The translations under genes and the position numbers were made by a program. From positions 146,605 through 210,604 of the forward strand of contig JAGVSM010002963.1 of the NCBI GenBank assembly GCA_022494885.1: a DNA stretch of 64,000 nucleotides. The letters are read 5' to 3'. Each line of letters starts with the position of its first letter. The stretch's first letter is position 1. Positions 1 to 10,157 of the stretch are shown piece by piece. The DNA comes from Micrasema longulum. Taxonomy: Eukaryota > Arthropoda > Insecta > Trichoptera > Brachycentridae. The notes under the pieces are model-generated. The model was not told the origin of the DNA, ran no database searches, and saw only the letters and a list, made by a program, of their open reading frames with translations.

Positions 1-203
1 GGGCTTGGAGGGCGAGAACTATTCACGGGGACCCGTCACAATAAATCTTCACAGGTCGCAGTGACGTCAGGAGCTTGCATAGCACTGACCCCCACCTCTA
101 AGAATAAGAACATTTGTTATACGTAATTAGTGGAAAAAAAAACATTTATACAAATCAATAGAAAGATTGGCAAATATTATTATTTATTTAATTATTTAAC
201 AAT
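1..203. other. Unassigned sequence
   Basis: I see no reading frame, tRNA-like block or repeat shared with the rest of the window. The first 110 bases are noticeably richer in G+C than what follows. Confidence 0.3.
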
Positions 204-375
204 TGTAGTCTGCATTACTTTACGGGTTGTTTAACCCATCCAGAATGCAGACAGTAAATATAAGTTGGAAGTTAATTAATAGAAAGCAAATAGCTGCTAA
301 ACGACTGATATGTACAGACAAATAGATCCATGTTATCCACAGAAGCCGATTCAGCGAGAGAATTGCCCAATAATA
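204..375 (+). repeat. Dispersed repeat H, copy 1 (truncated)
   Basis: The stretch from TAGTCTGCATTACTTTACGG to the AGAATTGCCC block is repeated in the same orientation at 5976-6228 and in reverse at 24838-25095. This copy lacks the last third seen in the other two. No coding potential is visible. The family is probably a MITE or another non-autonomous element; class unknown. Confidence 0.6.
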
Positions 376-1925
376 TGATAAGTATGATTATAAGATTTTT
401 AAAAAGTTCAAAATAATTTTAATCGGCGCAGTTTGTAAAGTTTTATTCAATTGAAGTAATTCTAACTGTTATTATGTCTTTTTGCTTTATTATTTTAATG
501 TGTTTTGTTCTTCTCGAGAAGAGCATAAGCTTTATTATGGAGATTTTTTTGTTGATGTTTAAAACCAGTTATTATCAAAATAGAAAGTACTTACGGATGA
601 AAGTAATACTTAGTCATAAATTAATAATTTGTAAAGTGTCCTGGGCACGGGTACCCCAGTGAGGACACATTACATTTAATGATTCATATTATATATAATA
701 CGCAAAATAACAAATCACAAAACTAACAAAAAGTCCAAGATTGTCTCTTTAGTAAATGTACATAATATGATAAAACTGAGCAATGTTTAATGAAGACTTT
801 TCTTAAAATGATCAGTTAGTAAAAAGTACTTTTAGAAGTGTTTTATACGAGTACAAGAGGGATTATTCAGTTTACATTGGGTCTAGTGATGATTCCGCGA
901 GACAAACAACACACTTTTCAGTCAGGAATGATTATTTACACTAGACGAGATCGTCAACAAAACGGAGAACAATCTCAGGGAAACCTTTTTATGAATCAAA
1001 AACATAATATTTGCTTCTCTTATCGCAGTATTTAGTGGAAAAGATAAAAAACGCAACGAGGGCCGGTCCCTGTCCACACATAATAACAAAAACACGCGTA
1101 GATAAACACCGAACTGGGGGAAACTCGGAAAGCGCAGAAATACGAGTCGAGGGAATCTCGCTATTTACTGCTGGCTATTAGTCACCACGCGTCGCGAAAT
1201 GCCGCGGATATCCCAATAAACGAAGCCGACACCGGGACTTCATCATTACGCGGAAGCGACACATTTAAGGAAACAATGTCTATACATCTGTATACAAAGC
1301 TCAACTAGACGGAGCTAGATCCTAACGAATATTGTGCAACCGACGATTAATACGAACAGCCGCGTAATTAAAACCACACTCTTTACTCACCGTTTGCCAA
1401 AATATCTCTTAAGTGTATAAACAACACGTAAAGACTCGATAAAAACCATCTCGCGCACAGTCTCATTGTGATGGCGGATGCTTTATTATTTCCTCGGGAT
1501 CTCGCCACAATACACCAATTTGTATAAAAGTTACGCACTAAACAAAAACGGTAGTTCGCACATGTTTATTTCGAGTGTCCGGTATCCCACAGGTTTCGAT
1601 ATTTAAACATAAATAATAAAAAATCTGCCCCAGCCCCTAGCTGACACCCACAAGCCGTGCGCAATCCCATAGAAATGTATTTATATGACGTAGATGAGGA
1701 ATAAAGACGTAAATAACCGGGACTGCGTTCCTACACTCTAATTATACGTTGGAAGATCGTCTTATGGAATGTAAATGCAAAATGTTCATCCCCATCATTA
1801 TTCCTGTTCTTAGTAGATTTTTTTTTTTTTAAAACATCTTTTTTGAATTTGTTCTTTCATGCTTCTTTCATAACAAACAATAAAACTCTGTGAACAACTA
1901 TACCGTTTAGAAACAAAATAAATAT
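376..1925. other. No gene seen; short GC-richer block at 1040-1330
   Basis: There are no convincing reading frames or repeats. The segment 1040-1330 has several CG dinucleotides and is less AT-rich than its surroundings. It could be conserved non-coding or old promoter sequence, but nothing in it decides this. Confidence 0.25.
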
Positions 1926-2096
1926 TTATATTTCTTCTTCTTCTTTTTTGGCTTTTTTTACCTCTAACTGGGGTGTTCTAGCCAGTGTCAAGTTTAAGTT
2001 ATCTTATTGAAATATTTACACATGTGTTAGTACTATACATACAAGTTAGTGTGTTAGTATTTATATTACATACACTTTACATACTATATAACCTAT

Positions 2097-2528
2097 TTAT
2101 AACTTAATTCCATTTACAACTACGTATTTACATAAAAAAAATAATATCTGTTTATTGGGTGGGGACAAGAGAGTTAAAATATTAGTGGGGAATGGGACGC
2201 TGATTTTTGAGAGGTCAGATAGGAACTCAGGATAACAATCATTTATGGGGCATCCAAAGAAAACATGATTCAGATCTTCCTCCTCAAGCTGACATTCGCA
2301 CATGGCAGAGTCCCGGACATGAATTTTAAACAAATGAGAACTATTGCAACAATGTCCAATGCGCATTTTGCATGTAAAAGATGTCTCAAATTTGTTCAGA
2401 ATCACTTTGGAAAACCAAGGCTTTTCTGTTTCAATGAAAAACCAAGGCTTTTCTGTTTCAATTGGAAAAGGTGTCTTCCCTTGGCTTGATATATATTTTG
2501 ATCTCACAGCACGATCAACAAACGTCAC
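2097..2528 (-). pseudogene. LINE ORF2 C-terminal remnant (zinc-knuckle-like tail)
   Basis: The 143-residue frame has the look of the region after the reverse transcriptase in R1/Jockey/I-type LINEs: an RIGHCCNSSHLF block, a CECQLEEEDLNHVFFGCP cysteine/histidine block (C-x-C ... H ... C), then a hydrophobic tail. In the family this part follows the RT/RNase H domains and may bind nucleic acid. Residues 24-45 contain a tandem near-duplication (ETEKPWF twice), caused by a direct repeat in the DNA at about 2410-2462. The catalytic domains are missing, so it is a dead fragment. The cysteine block is also compatible with other LINE clades, so the clade is not fixed. Confidence 0.6.
2408..2463. repeat. 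Tandem duplication inside the LINE remnant
   Basis: AACCAAGGCTTTTCTGTTTC occurs twice with a period of about 29 bases and near identity, giving the doubled ETEKPWF in the overlapping frame. Confidence 0.75.
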
Positions 2529-2545
2529 AAGGGCACTGAGCTAAT

Positions 2546-3450
2546 TAGAAATCTGTTTAATGTCACAAAGTTTGAATATTGTTTAAGTTATTTTACTTTA
2601 TGCAACAAAATAAATATTTATATATTGGAGTAGTGTAAGCTGATTCAGGACAGCAGGGAAATTAAATTTTGGCATACTAAATGTCTCAGCGCAAAAGGAT
2701 AATTGGGAAATGGAATGAATGGACTGACAATTTTGCAGTTTTTTTCGCATTCCTCTGGAAACTGCTTAAGCGGCTAAACTCCACAATATAATAATTAAGT
2801 TTTCTTTGTCGCGATAATTTTATTTTTGTTTATTATTAATGACATTTTGTGATGAGTTTTTGTACAAAAAGCAATCAGCGATTAAACATGTACTTCTATC
2901 GAGTTCAAAGCAGATACTTAATTCAAGTGACAAATAATAACTTTTAATTTGATTTTTAAAATAATATAGATACGAAAGAGACAGAATTGAATTAGGCGAG
3001 AGAAAAAGAGACTGCTATAGGAATTAATTTACAGCCATATTTTTTTCATGTTCTACCAACAAATCTAATTTGTAAAATTTTAAGGGATACCTTTTATAAG
3101 TGTAAAAAAATATTTTAAAATAAAAATCTTACGGTAATTCTTGGTCAATTCGTTCATTGATTGCTCCTGAACGCTGCTTAGCAAAGACCACAGATGATTT
3201 ATGTTTTGACCATCGCTGGAGTAGGTACCATTTGCATTATGAGCGCTTAGTTTTAAAAATATTTTGAACATTATAATAATGAGTATACGATGGCAGGTAT
3301 ATTTGCTATGGTTATTAAACAATATCACATTAAAAAAATTTGGTTCATATAAATTATAAAAGTATGCTTATGAATATCACTTTATTAAAAATAACCTTTG
3401 TCTCAAGTCAGTATAAGAGTAAAGGCGGTAAAAAAAATAAACGAACAAAC
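2546..3450. other. No gene or recognised repeat
   Basis: AT-rich sequence. The antisense reading frame at 3080-3328 has no family resemblance and is treated as chance. Confidence 0.3.
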
Positions 3451-3451
3451 A

Positions 3452-3540
3452 AACGTAACGGTAGGCAAAGAGGATAGAACGCCACATCACTCTATCTTTG
3501 CATACGGATCTCGCTTCCTATACATTCATACAACTTCAGT
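3452..3540 (-). mobile_element. RTE LINE 3'-terminal shard
   Basis: On the minus strand this matches the last coding bases and 3' end of the RTE copies at 31476, 38738 and 59700, including the TCTATCCTCTTTGCCTACC segment that encodes the conserved SAYPYGK ending in better copies. Only about 90 bases remain. Confidence 0.6.
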
Positions 3541-3599
3541 TAATTAAAATTTGTTTTAAATTTTAAGTTCAAAGTTCATTCATTAAATTACACTTATTA

Positions 3600-4620
3600 A
3601 ATGACCCTTTTCTTATCTACTATGTTGTGTCAATCAATATTTCCGCGCGCACAATAATATTTTAGAGAAATTAACAGATTTCTTTTATTTTACCTTACAT
3701 TTGTGTTATGATTACATTTTTTCCCATCGTGCAACATTACGCGGCGACATCACGAATGCGCGCGGCGAAAGTAAGGCATAGTGGGGGAATTTTCGGACAC
3801 AGTCCGATGTATTCAAATATGATTCTATGCTCCTTCTGGACTATTCTTAATTCTATGCTAAAAAGTAATGATTCTTATCCATTGCGAACAAATAGTATTA
3901 ACGTTTAGCTAATCATGAATATAAAAAATTCGCATTTATCAAATATAAATTTCTGTTGATATGTTTTTTAATTGGTTTTTATTTAAATAGAAATGCGAAT
4001 AATAAACATTGCATTAAATGGCTTACCTCTAACTCTAAACATAGCAAGCCTGATATTTAATAATGTCGATAAAACAGCGATCCTAAAATGTCTTAAAATT
4101 TTATTGACTGCCAGGCCTAGTTCATAAAACGCCCTGTAGAGGGCGATTCGAGCGATCCGCGAATATGGCGGAATATTTAACCATCTAAAAAACAAGCAGT
4201 TCTATGGATCCCGCCGTCGGAGACGATCGTGTTGTGGCTACCCGCGTAGTTTTTAATCTAAAAAGTGTTTAAAAATATTGAATTTGTGAGAATTTACGGT
4301 AAGTTGTATACCATTAAGAGTGATATTGTGATACTTGTGCTGGAAGTGAGTTCGTTTGTATATTTAAAATGTTTTAAGTGAATAACACGACACAAATGTC
4401 AGACTGTTCAGTCAACGACAATAACGGAGTATTACAATAGGTAAGCACTAAACAAATTGTATAATGTTTTTACAGTGTAAGCAGAATTACGTGGTAAATT
4501 TTGCATTGTGTTCAAATAGGTTTGTTAGCGTGTAATGTTATTTAAAAATAGTATTTTTGAATTTATAATCAAAATGGCGCCCGGGCTCAGCGGGGGGATT
4601 TGTTGGTTTTCGGATTTTTG
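3600..4620 (+). promoter_or_regulatory. Possible promoter / untranslated first-exon region
   Basis: This block has more CG dinucleotides than its flanks (for example at 3730-3770, 4130-4250 and 4570-4600). It also has two donor-like splice sites on the plus strand: ACGGTAAGT near 4298 and TAGGTAAGCA near 4440. No long reading frame starts here, so an untranslated exon is the only gene-like reading. Both donors could be chance. Confidence 0.2.
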
Positions 4621-5556
4621 ACAGTTTTGCTAGGAATCTGGTAATTCGTGTTGACATTTGGAAACCAGTTTTGTTCCTACTTCCTCGAACTGCATCGGGT
4701 TTAGCAGTTTAATGCTTCCTGATATGTTAATAGTTCTAGTTGTATAGCGGTTCGCCAAACTGTCACAATTATTAGACACACTTGCCTATTTATTTTAACT
4801 GTATTCCTACATTTTGCGCCATTCAACCCACCGAAATTAAATTGTCTTGTCCGTCTGAAAAGTAATTGTTGCGGCATATTGCACAAAATATTGATCTGTA
4901 GAAATTTAAGGATAATATATCCTATTTTTATGACGCGTTGTTACCTATAACTTATTTTATTTTTAAGTTCACGCTCACCCATACTTATTTTATTATATTT
5001 ATCTACACCCGGAGGGCGTTTACAAAAGCATAAATAACACTTTATTAATTACAAAATACATCAAGTATATTAAATATTCATAGAAATAATATGTAAAAAA
5101 TAAATATCTGAAGTTCCTGTAATATTTGGGAAGATTACAAGAAAAAGAAGGATAAATTCTCCCATCCTTTTTTATTTAATTATAAGTCTAATTTTCGTCC
5201 TTTTCGGAAAAATAAGCCGTGTTATATTGCAAAATAATTATCTCATACTTGAACAATATAAAATTATAAAAAGAATAAATGTGATTCTGTGGTAAAATAA
5301 GTACTGAATAAATATTATTTTTATATATTTGTAGACCTTATTATTGTTAATTTTTAAAATAATTCAAAGAGGCAGCTAATAAAATAATTGACATCGAAAT
5401 ATAAAGAACTACTATTTAATTGTGTATACTTCTATAAGGAAACAATTTAAATTGAACGAAGAAAAACAGTAGTGTACAAGTATGTTTGTAAATAGGTTGT
5501 TCGTTGCTGGGTATGACCCGAATTATGATTCTCTCGTTATTTATTTATTTGATTAT
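4621..5556. other. No gene or recognised repeat
   Basis: AT-rich sequence. The antisense frame at 4701-4886 has no recognisable features. Confidence 0.3.
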
Positions 5557-5905
5557 AGGGAAATATCACATACTACGAATACCGATAAAAATATATGAAA
5601 TGGATTAAAAATAATTAAATGTATTTTCGAAATCAATATGGACATTGTGGAGAAATGTTTTCATACATGAATGTAAAAAATAAATTTTATAAAAATACGT
5701 TGCTAAAAAAACGCAACGTGTTTGGCCTTGGTAGTTGTGACGTCAAGATTCGCGACAATGTTCTAAATTAATTTGAATGGACGGGAACAAATAAACATGA
5801 ATCGTAATGTATTAGGGGCGTGGCCAATGGAATGACCGTTTTTGCGGGAAATCAAAATTGCAAATTTAAAAATATTTTTTATGCTACTAATAATCAGCCA
5901 AAAAA
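5557..5905 (+). repeat. Dispersed repeat G, longest copy
   Basis: Shared with 36048-36250 (reverse) and 39725-40300 (same orientation, interrupted). Landmarks are GGGAAATATCACATACTACG at the left, the ACGCAACGTGTTTGGCC block, GTGACGTCAAGATTCG, and ATTAGGGGCGTGGCCAATG towards the right. It is non-coding. I saw no clear terminal inverted repeats, so the class is unknown. Confidence 0.6.
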
Positions 5906-5975
5906 TTTTTTTTTACTGGATTTCATAGACCTTTATTACTTTAAAAATGTTAAAAAAACGTTGTATTTCCCTATT

Positions 5976-6228
5976 ATAGTCTGCATCACTTTACGGTTGT
6001 TTAACCCATCACGCAATGCGGACCGTAAATATAAGGAAGATTTTAATGAATAGAAAGCAGATAGCTGTTAAACTGCCGATATGTACAGAAAAATAGGTCC
6101 ATATTATCTGCAGAAACCGTATTCAGTAAGCGAATTGCCCTATTAATGGGTGAATTCTGACTTGCATTAGAGTGCGTGCTTCTGGGTGCGTAAAACAGTG
6201 CATGATATCTCGCTCTAGTAGGAACGTA
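5976..6228 (+). repeat. Dispersed repeat H, copy 2
   Basis: Most complete plus-strand copy of repeat H. Its right third (GGGTGAATTCTGACTTGCA to CATGATATCTCGCTC) is shared with the reversed copy at 24838-25095. It abuts the MITE starting at 6235. Confidence 0.65.
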
Positions 6229-6234
6229 CAAACT

Positions 6235-6475
6235 GGGCCCCGATTACAATGGGAAGTTTATCTTCAATTTTATCTACAAAGTGAAATTAAGTTTTCTGTA
6301 AGAAAAGCAGAATATGCGTGTATTTTTTTTTCTTCTAAACATGTTCAATTTTAGGTTACCAACGTAGATACTTTAAATCTTCATGCAAATATACTCATTT
6401 TCGTACACAAATATCGGTTTTTCTCTATACACAGTCGAAGATAACTCTCAGTCAACTTCCCATTGTAACGGGCCC
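6235..6475 (+). mobile_element. MITE family M, copy 1
   Basis: About 240 bases bounded by imperfect terminal inverted repeats: GGGCCCCGATTACAATGGGA at the left and TTCCCATTGTAACGGGCCC at the right. The interior carries ATCTTCAATTTTATCTACAA and a long T-run, shared with the copies at 20810 and 50201. No coding capacity. A non-autonomous DNA element by structure; superfamily not determined. Confidence 0.7.
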
Positions 6476-6659
6476 TGGGCCCGTATTTTAATGGGAAATT
6501 AAAATTTATCTTCAAAGTTAAATAAGTTTTCTGTATGAAAAATAGAAGATGTTAACAATATTTTTTCTAAACATTAATTTATTATCAATTTATTTATTTA
6601 TAACAATTAAAGGTTAACGACTAAGATACTTTGAATTTTAATACAAATATACACATTTA

Positions 6660-6917
6660 CATCTTTCACTTTCTGCACCTAATGGTGCATAGGGCACTGC
6701 ATTGGTACACCAATCGCAGCGTATCCTGATATTTTTTTTGTTACATGAAGGTAAGATGGTCAGTTTTACGCTTCAGATACCAGTCCAGGGACTATGAAAT
6801 ATTCAAGTGTGAAAAACATCTTTTAAATAAATGTTTCATATCAACCACGTCGGGAATCGAACCCGAGACCTCTCGCATGGTAGGCTAACGCGCTGACAAT
6901 TACACCACGAGGCCGAC
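6660..6917 (-). mobile_element. tRNA-derived SINE, family 1
   Basis: The minus strand begins with a tRNA-like head (about 6844-6915): box A-like GTGGTGTAATTGTCAGCGCG, an anticodon-arm region with CCTACCATG, and a box B match GGTTCGATTCC. The 5' acceptor-like GGCCTCG can pair with the CGTGGTT after the T arm. The unrelated body of about 180 bases runs to a conserved TGCACCATTAGGTGC segment near the 3' end. Other copies are at 27655, 38217, 42945, 50540 and 54652. Confidence 0.8.
6844..6915 (-). ncRNA. tRNA-like head of SINE family 1
   Basis: RNA polymerase III promoter boxes A and B are both present, as expected for a tRNA-derived SINE. The acceptor stem has U:U and G:U positions and the sequence continues into the SINE body, so this is not a functional tRNA gene. 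Confidence 0.7.
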
Positions 6918-7305
6918 CACACATACACACACATTTTCGTACATAAATATCGATGTTTGTTTATACCGTCTCGATATGTATCGATGAAGATAACGTTCGT
7001 AATCGCGGCGCTGGGCTAGTATTTATGCGATTTATGTAAAAACGCGCTATACCGCGCTGTAATTGCGTTCGGAATACCAGCCCCGGCTACATGGCTACAT
7101 GGGTACCTGGGTAGGTGGCTAGTAGATGTGCAAATCTGCCGTGTATTATGTCAGCTGTTATAGATCTTTCTCGTATAATGTATCTACCTGTACTGTACGC
7201 TGTACGCTGTATTCTGTTACATTACCATATTTAAATATTCAATATATGTACTTGCGTTAGTGTTGGCAGTTGGCAGTTAGCGGTTAGCACGACCAACATA
7301 AATAC

Positions 7306-7339
7306 TATATATATATATATATATATATACATATATAAG
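7306..7339. repeat. (TA)n microsatellite
   Basis: An uninterrupted TA run of about 24 bases followed by an imperfect ACATATATA extension. Confidence 0.9.
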
Positions 7340-7454
7340 TACATATTGTATCGAGTACCGGCTTCTCCAATTCGAGATGAAAGTCCATAGCAACAAACAT
7401 ATTTCTAGAATAAAATACATACGTTGTAAATTCAATGATTTTGATAAAAATGAT

Positions 7455-7525
7455 TTTCAAATTCCTCGTTTAAGTTTTACTTTGTTTAATTTTAACCAAC
7501 GAATGCTTCCGCCTAAGTAGGCATA
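7455..7525 (-). mobile_element. Penelope-like element shard with partial hammerhead
   Basis: On the minus strand GCCTACTTAGGC (stem II plus loop) is followed by GGAAGCATTCGTTGG. This matches the hammerhead region of the copy at 15525-15672, with the 5' core box lost and the GAAA box changed to GGAA. The shared tail continues GTTAAAATTAAACAAAGTA. Confidence 0.5.
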
Positions 7526-7734
7526 TTTTTTTTTTATTGAACTTTTTGTACATAATATTAATTATGCATTAACGGGTTTATTGCCAAATGGCAATTTCTT
7601 CCGACCAACCAATAAAATAAAATAAAAGAGCTAAAGAAACGTTTGTAAAAATATAAATAAATGTATTTGTGTATAAATTATCTTAAATCAACACCATTAC
7701 TCAATGGGAAAATGGAATAAAGAGGAAACAGGAA

Positions 7735-7950
7735 AGGAGGAGTGATTAAGGGAGAGAAAGGAGATGTTTCTTCAGACGTGATTTAAACAGAGAAACTGTA
7801 GTAACATCTTTGATGGTGGATGGGAGAAGATTCCACACTAAATGAGTTAGATAAGAAAGAGGAATTGTGGATGGGGTATTAAGAGAGTGCCTTGAGAATT
7901 AGAACGATGAGGTCAACCATGAACTGATAAGCGTCGAAGTTTTTCGCGGA
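7735..7950 (-). pseudogene. LINE C-terminal remnant, minus strand
   Basis: Read on the minus strand, 7745-7870 gives LVWNLLPSTIKDVTTVSLF followed by KSRLKKHLLSLP and a stop. This is the typical last segment of CR1/Jockey-like LINE proteins (xWNLLPxx... F+xxLKxxLL). Upstream sequence is frame-broken. It lies back to back with the plus-strand LINE end that follows. Confidence 0.55.
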
Positions 7951-7959
7951 GGTATAAAG

Positions 7960-8395
7960 GAGCGTTAGGACTATAAATACATCATACCCAAAACCCGTAC
8001 GACTTTTGTTCAGAGGCATCTCTCATTTATCGCACCGAGAGTGTTCAATATTTTGGAAGAACGTATTAAGCTCTCAAGGACAAAAACTATTTTCAAGAAA
8101 TGAGTTAAGGACTGGATTTTCCTTAGTGGAAGGGATTTGAGTAGAAAACTCTTTGATTTTTCGAATGCTTAAGTTTACCGTTTACCATATTGATGTGCCG
8201 TATATGTTTTTTTTTTTCTTAAAAATTATTTTTAATGTTTCTGATCCTATATTTGTAGTGATATACTCATGTGTCTGTGCCATATAATTGCTCGTCCCAT
8301 TTCAACACAAAACTTTTAGTCCCATAGAGTTGGGAATTATGTCTCAAATAATGTACGCTAAACTCATGTATGTAAATAAATAAATAAATAAATTG
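7960..8395 (+). mobile_element. LINE 3' end with AAAT tail
   Basis: From about 7985 the frame reads RTTFVQRHLSFIAPRVFNIL, then SRTKTIFKK, an in-frame stop and VKDWIFLSGRDLS. This is the C-terminus of a Jockey/CR1-like LINE. About 200 bases of 3' sequence follow, ending in GTAAATAAATAAATAAATAA, a simple-repeat tail typical of target-primed insertions. A very similar copy is at 12388-12600. Confidence 0.65.
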
Positions 8396-8744
8396 AACAG
8401 AAGCGAGAGGGAGTGATAGTCTCTCCGCTGTCTAATTTTGAGCCATTTCAGTGGCCTACTGAGATGGGACATCACTTATAGCATTGAGTATTTGAAGTGG
8501 TAGAAATATCTGCCACTGTGCCAGATTGATGCCCAGGCTAACTTTATGGTAGGGTTATAAGTAAGGCCCCGAAAGTATGACGGAGTCACTGAGGCCACAG
8601 CCACGCCGCACAGGTAAACATTTAGTATCTCAGTTAGCAGACGGCGCAGCGTAATAATTACATTCTCATGATGGTAACTGCTGGTCGATTATTCAAAGCT
8701 GGCGCGTTCGCAAAACTTACACAAACACATTTTTAATGCTCAGA
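8396..8744. other. No gene or recognised repeat
   Basis: Nothing supported. Confidence 0.3.
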
Positions 8745-8803
8745 ATATTCAACAGCGATTTGAGTTTGTCCAAATGCTTTCATACTGGCTGGATTTCCTC
8801 CTT
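8745..8803 (-). repeat. Dispersed repeat E fragment
   Basis: TGAGTTTGTCCAAATGCTTT followed by CTGGCTGGATTTCC. The reverse complement of this block recurs at 42475-42520 and 46155-46205, and the same strand at 53005-53045. Confidence 0.5.
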
Positions 8804-8804
8804 A

Positions 8805-8975
8805 GGGAATTATTCATAATTACATTTGTTGCAACATAAAGGGAAAATATTTGAGAGAAGAAGTCAAGGCATTTACAGGGCTTATGACCTGTCATTGGCT
8901 GGTTCAAGTGGCCACTTTACACACCGTGTAACATGTACCATTCTGCCTATGTTTGAACATACAAATCTGCCCTAA
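8805..8975 (+). repeat. Foldback-element family B fragment
   Basis: Contains TTGCAACATAAAGGGAAAAT, then GGGCTTATGACCTGTCATTG and CACTTTACACACCGTGTAAC. All three blocks recur in order at 40325, 41235 and (reversed) 22625 and 42525. This copy has only one arm. Confidence 0.6.
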
Positions 8976-9139
8976 ATGGCGGCAGAAAACTAGCCTTTAT
9001 ATTATTTATTTCGTCAAAAATGATGAACGCAAAGTATTATAATAAATAATAAAAAATGTACCCGTGTAAAAATAAATGAATATACTTCATTTTTCATCCC
9101 TCTAATCCAACACGGATTTTTAAAAAAACAATGCAATTT

Positions 9140-9600
9140 TTTAATGATTATTATTTATTTATTTTGTTTATTCAAAAGAACAACAGCAATACAAAAAAAT
9201 ATACATAACATTTTAATAAAACATAAAATAAGCCAAATCAGTTTTCCACATAAATACAATTATAAAAATCTATTATAATAATAAAAATACGTATATAGTT
9301 TTATTCCACTTTTATTTATAATTTTTTACGTTGTGTGTGTTTGATACTAGTGAATAGAAACATCATAAATTTATAATGTAAAAATAAAAAAATTATAAAG
9401 AAACGTAATTTGAAAAAATATATATTATTATTTTAAAATTGGGTTTACTGCAGTTAAATATATCTATGCTATTGAAAAATACATTATAATTAAGCGCCAA
9501 GCGAACCAGAGGAGAGTTCTGTGCATAGTTGCTGCGAACTGTTGGTACATAGAAAAGAGATTCGTGTGACAGGTGCAGTAGCCAAGTACATTAAGAGCCA
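9140..9600 (-). mobile_element. LINE C-terminus and PLE shard, minus strand
   Basis: On the minus strand about 9550-9400 reads ESLFYVPTVRSNYAQNSP, then LVRLALNYNVFFNSIDIF. This is the conserved end of CR1-like LINEs (NSPxxRxxxxxNxxxxxIDIF). From 9351 downwards the sequence instead matches the PLE copy at 40869 (ACTAGTA ... AGTGGAATAAAACTAT). A TTATTTATTTATTTTGTTTA tail lies at 9146-9166. At least two elements are mixed here. Confidence 0.5.
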
Positions 9601-9659
9601 AATCCTAATATAACCTTTTTAAGATCAACATCCTTCCAGTGATTCGGTGTTTAGAAGTT

Positions 9660-9810
9660 AGCGTTTTAGACAGGTATCAGACGGTTGAGGACGTTGATTA
9701 GAGAGAGGAGCTTCAGGAAAACGGTGTTGATAACATTTAACAACACCGTTTTCCTAAGAAACCACTCTCTAGTCACCGTTACGACGGCTGTCCACCGCAT
9801 CACCGTTCAC
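9660..9810. repeat. Foldback structure with perfect 15-bp core arms
   Basis: AGGAAAACGGTGTTG at 9715-9729 is followed after 11 bases by its exact reverse complement at 9741-9755. Imperfect pairing extends outward for about 35 more bases per side (CAGACGGTTGAGGACG against the complement of CGTTACGACGGCTG). Probably a small MITE or foldback element. Confidence 0.6.
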
Positions 9811-10157
9811 TACGGCCGTTAAGATACGGTCACCGCTGTCCTAGGAAACCCTAGCTAGCGTCTTACAAACGCGCCAGCTCTAGTTAATCGACCAGTTTAT
9901 AGCAACCTATTTTACTACTCTCCAACGTAATCGGCAATGATTACGCTTTACCTACTTTTGCACCTTTCCCATATTCACAATTAACGCTGTTGCATAACGT
10001 TGCTAATATTATTTACCTAGTTGTAATTATAAGAAAATAATACCCACGGTGGAAAGGAAAATGTTACCAAGCAGCATGTAGCAACTTTTATTAAAGAACT
10101 TCGTATTTTTTTTTAATTTAAATTATATAAGAATCACGCCAAACTAATACTACTGTA
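9811..10157. other. No gene seen
   Basis: Sequence between the foldback and the LTR-like block. Nothing recognised. Confidence 0.3.

Larger units (their letters stand above)
1926..2545 (-). mobile_element. Non-LTR retrotransposon 3' end, minus strand
   Basis: A 5'-truncated LINE fragment. The protein remnant at 2097-2528 is followed on the minus strand by about 170 bases of AT-rich 3' sequence ending in a GAAGAAGAA run near 1930-1942, which could be its 3' tail. The upstream reverse transcriptase is absent. Confidence 0.5.
6477..7016 (+). mobile_element. MITE family M, copy 2, split by a SINE
   Basis: Begins directly after copy 1 with GGGCCCGTATTTTAATGGGA, runs to about 6660, is interrupted by the antisense SINE at 6660-6917, and resumes with CACATTTTCGTACATAAATA to the end GTAATCGCGGCGCTGGGC. 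The right part belongs to a subfamily with a TACCGTCTCGATATGTATCG segment, also seen at 15830 and 19965. The nesting gives an age order: MITE first, SINE later. Confidence 0.65.

Noticed and set aside
1040..1330. CpG island promoter
   Set aside because: CG content is only mildly raised and no initiator, splice site or frame supports it.
6844..6915. Possible functional tRNA gene
   Set aside because: The head continues into a repeated SINE body and the stems are imperfect; it recurs with the same body elsewhere.
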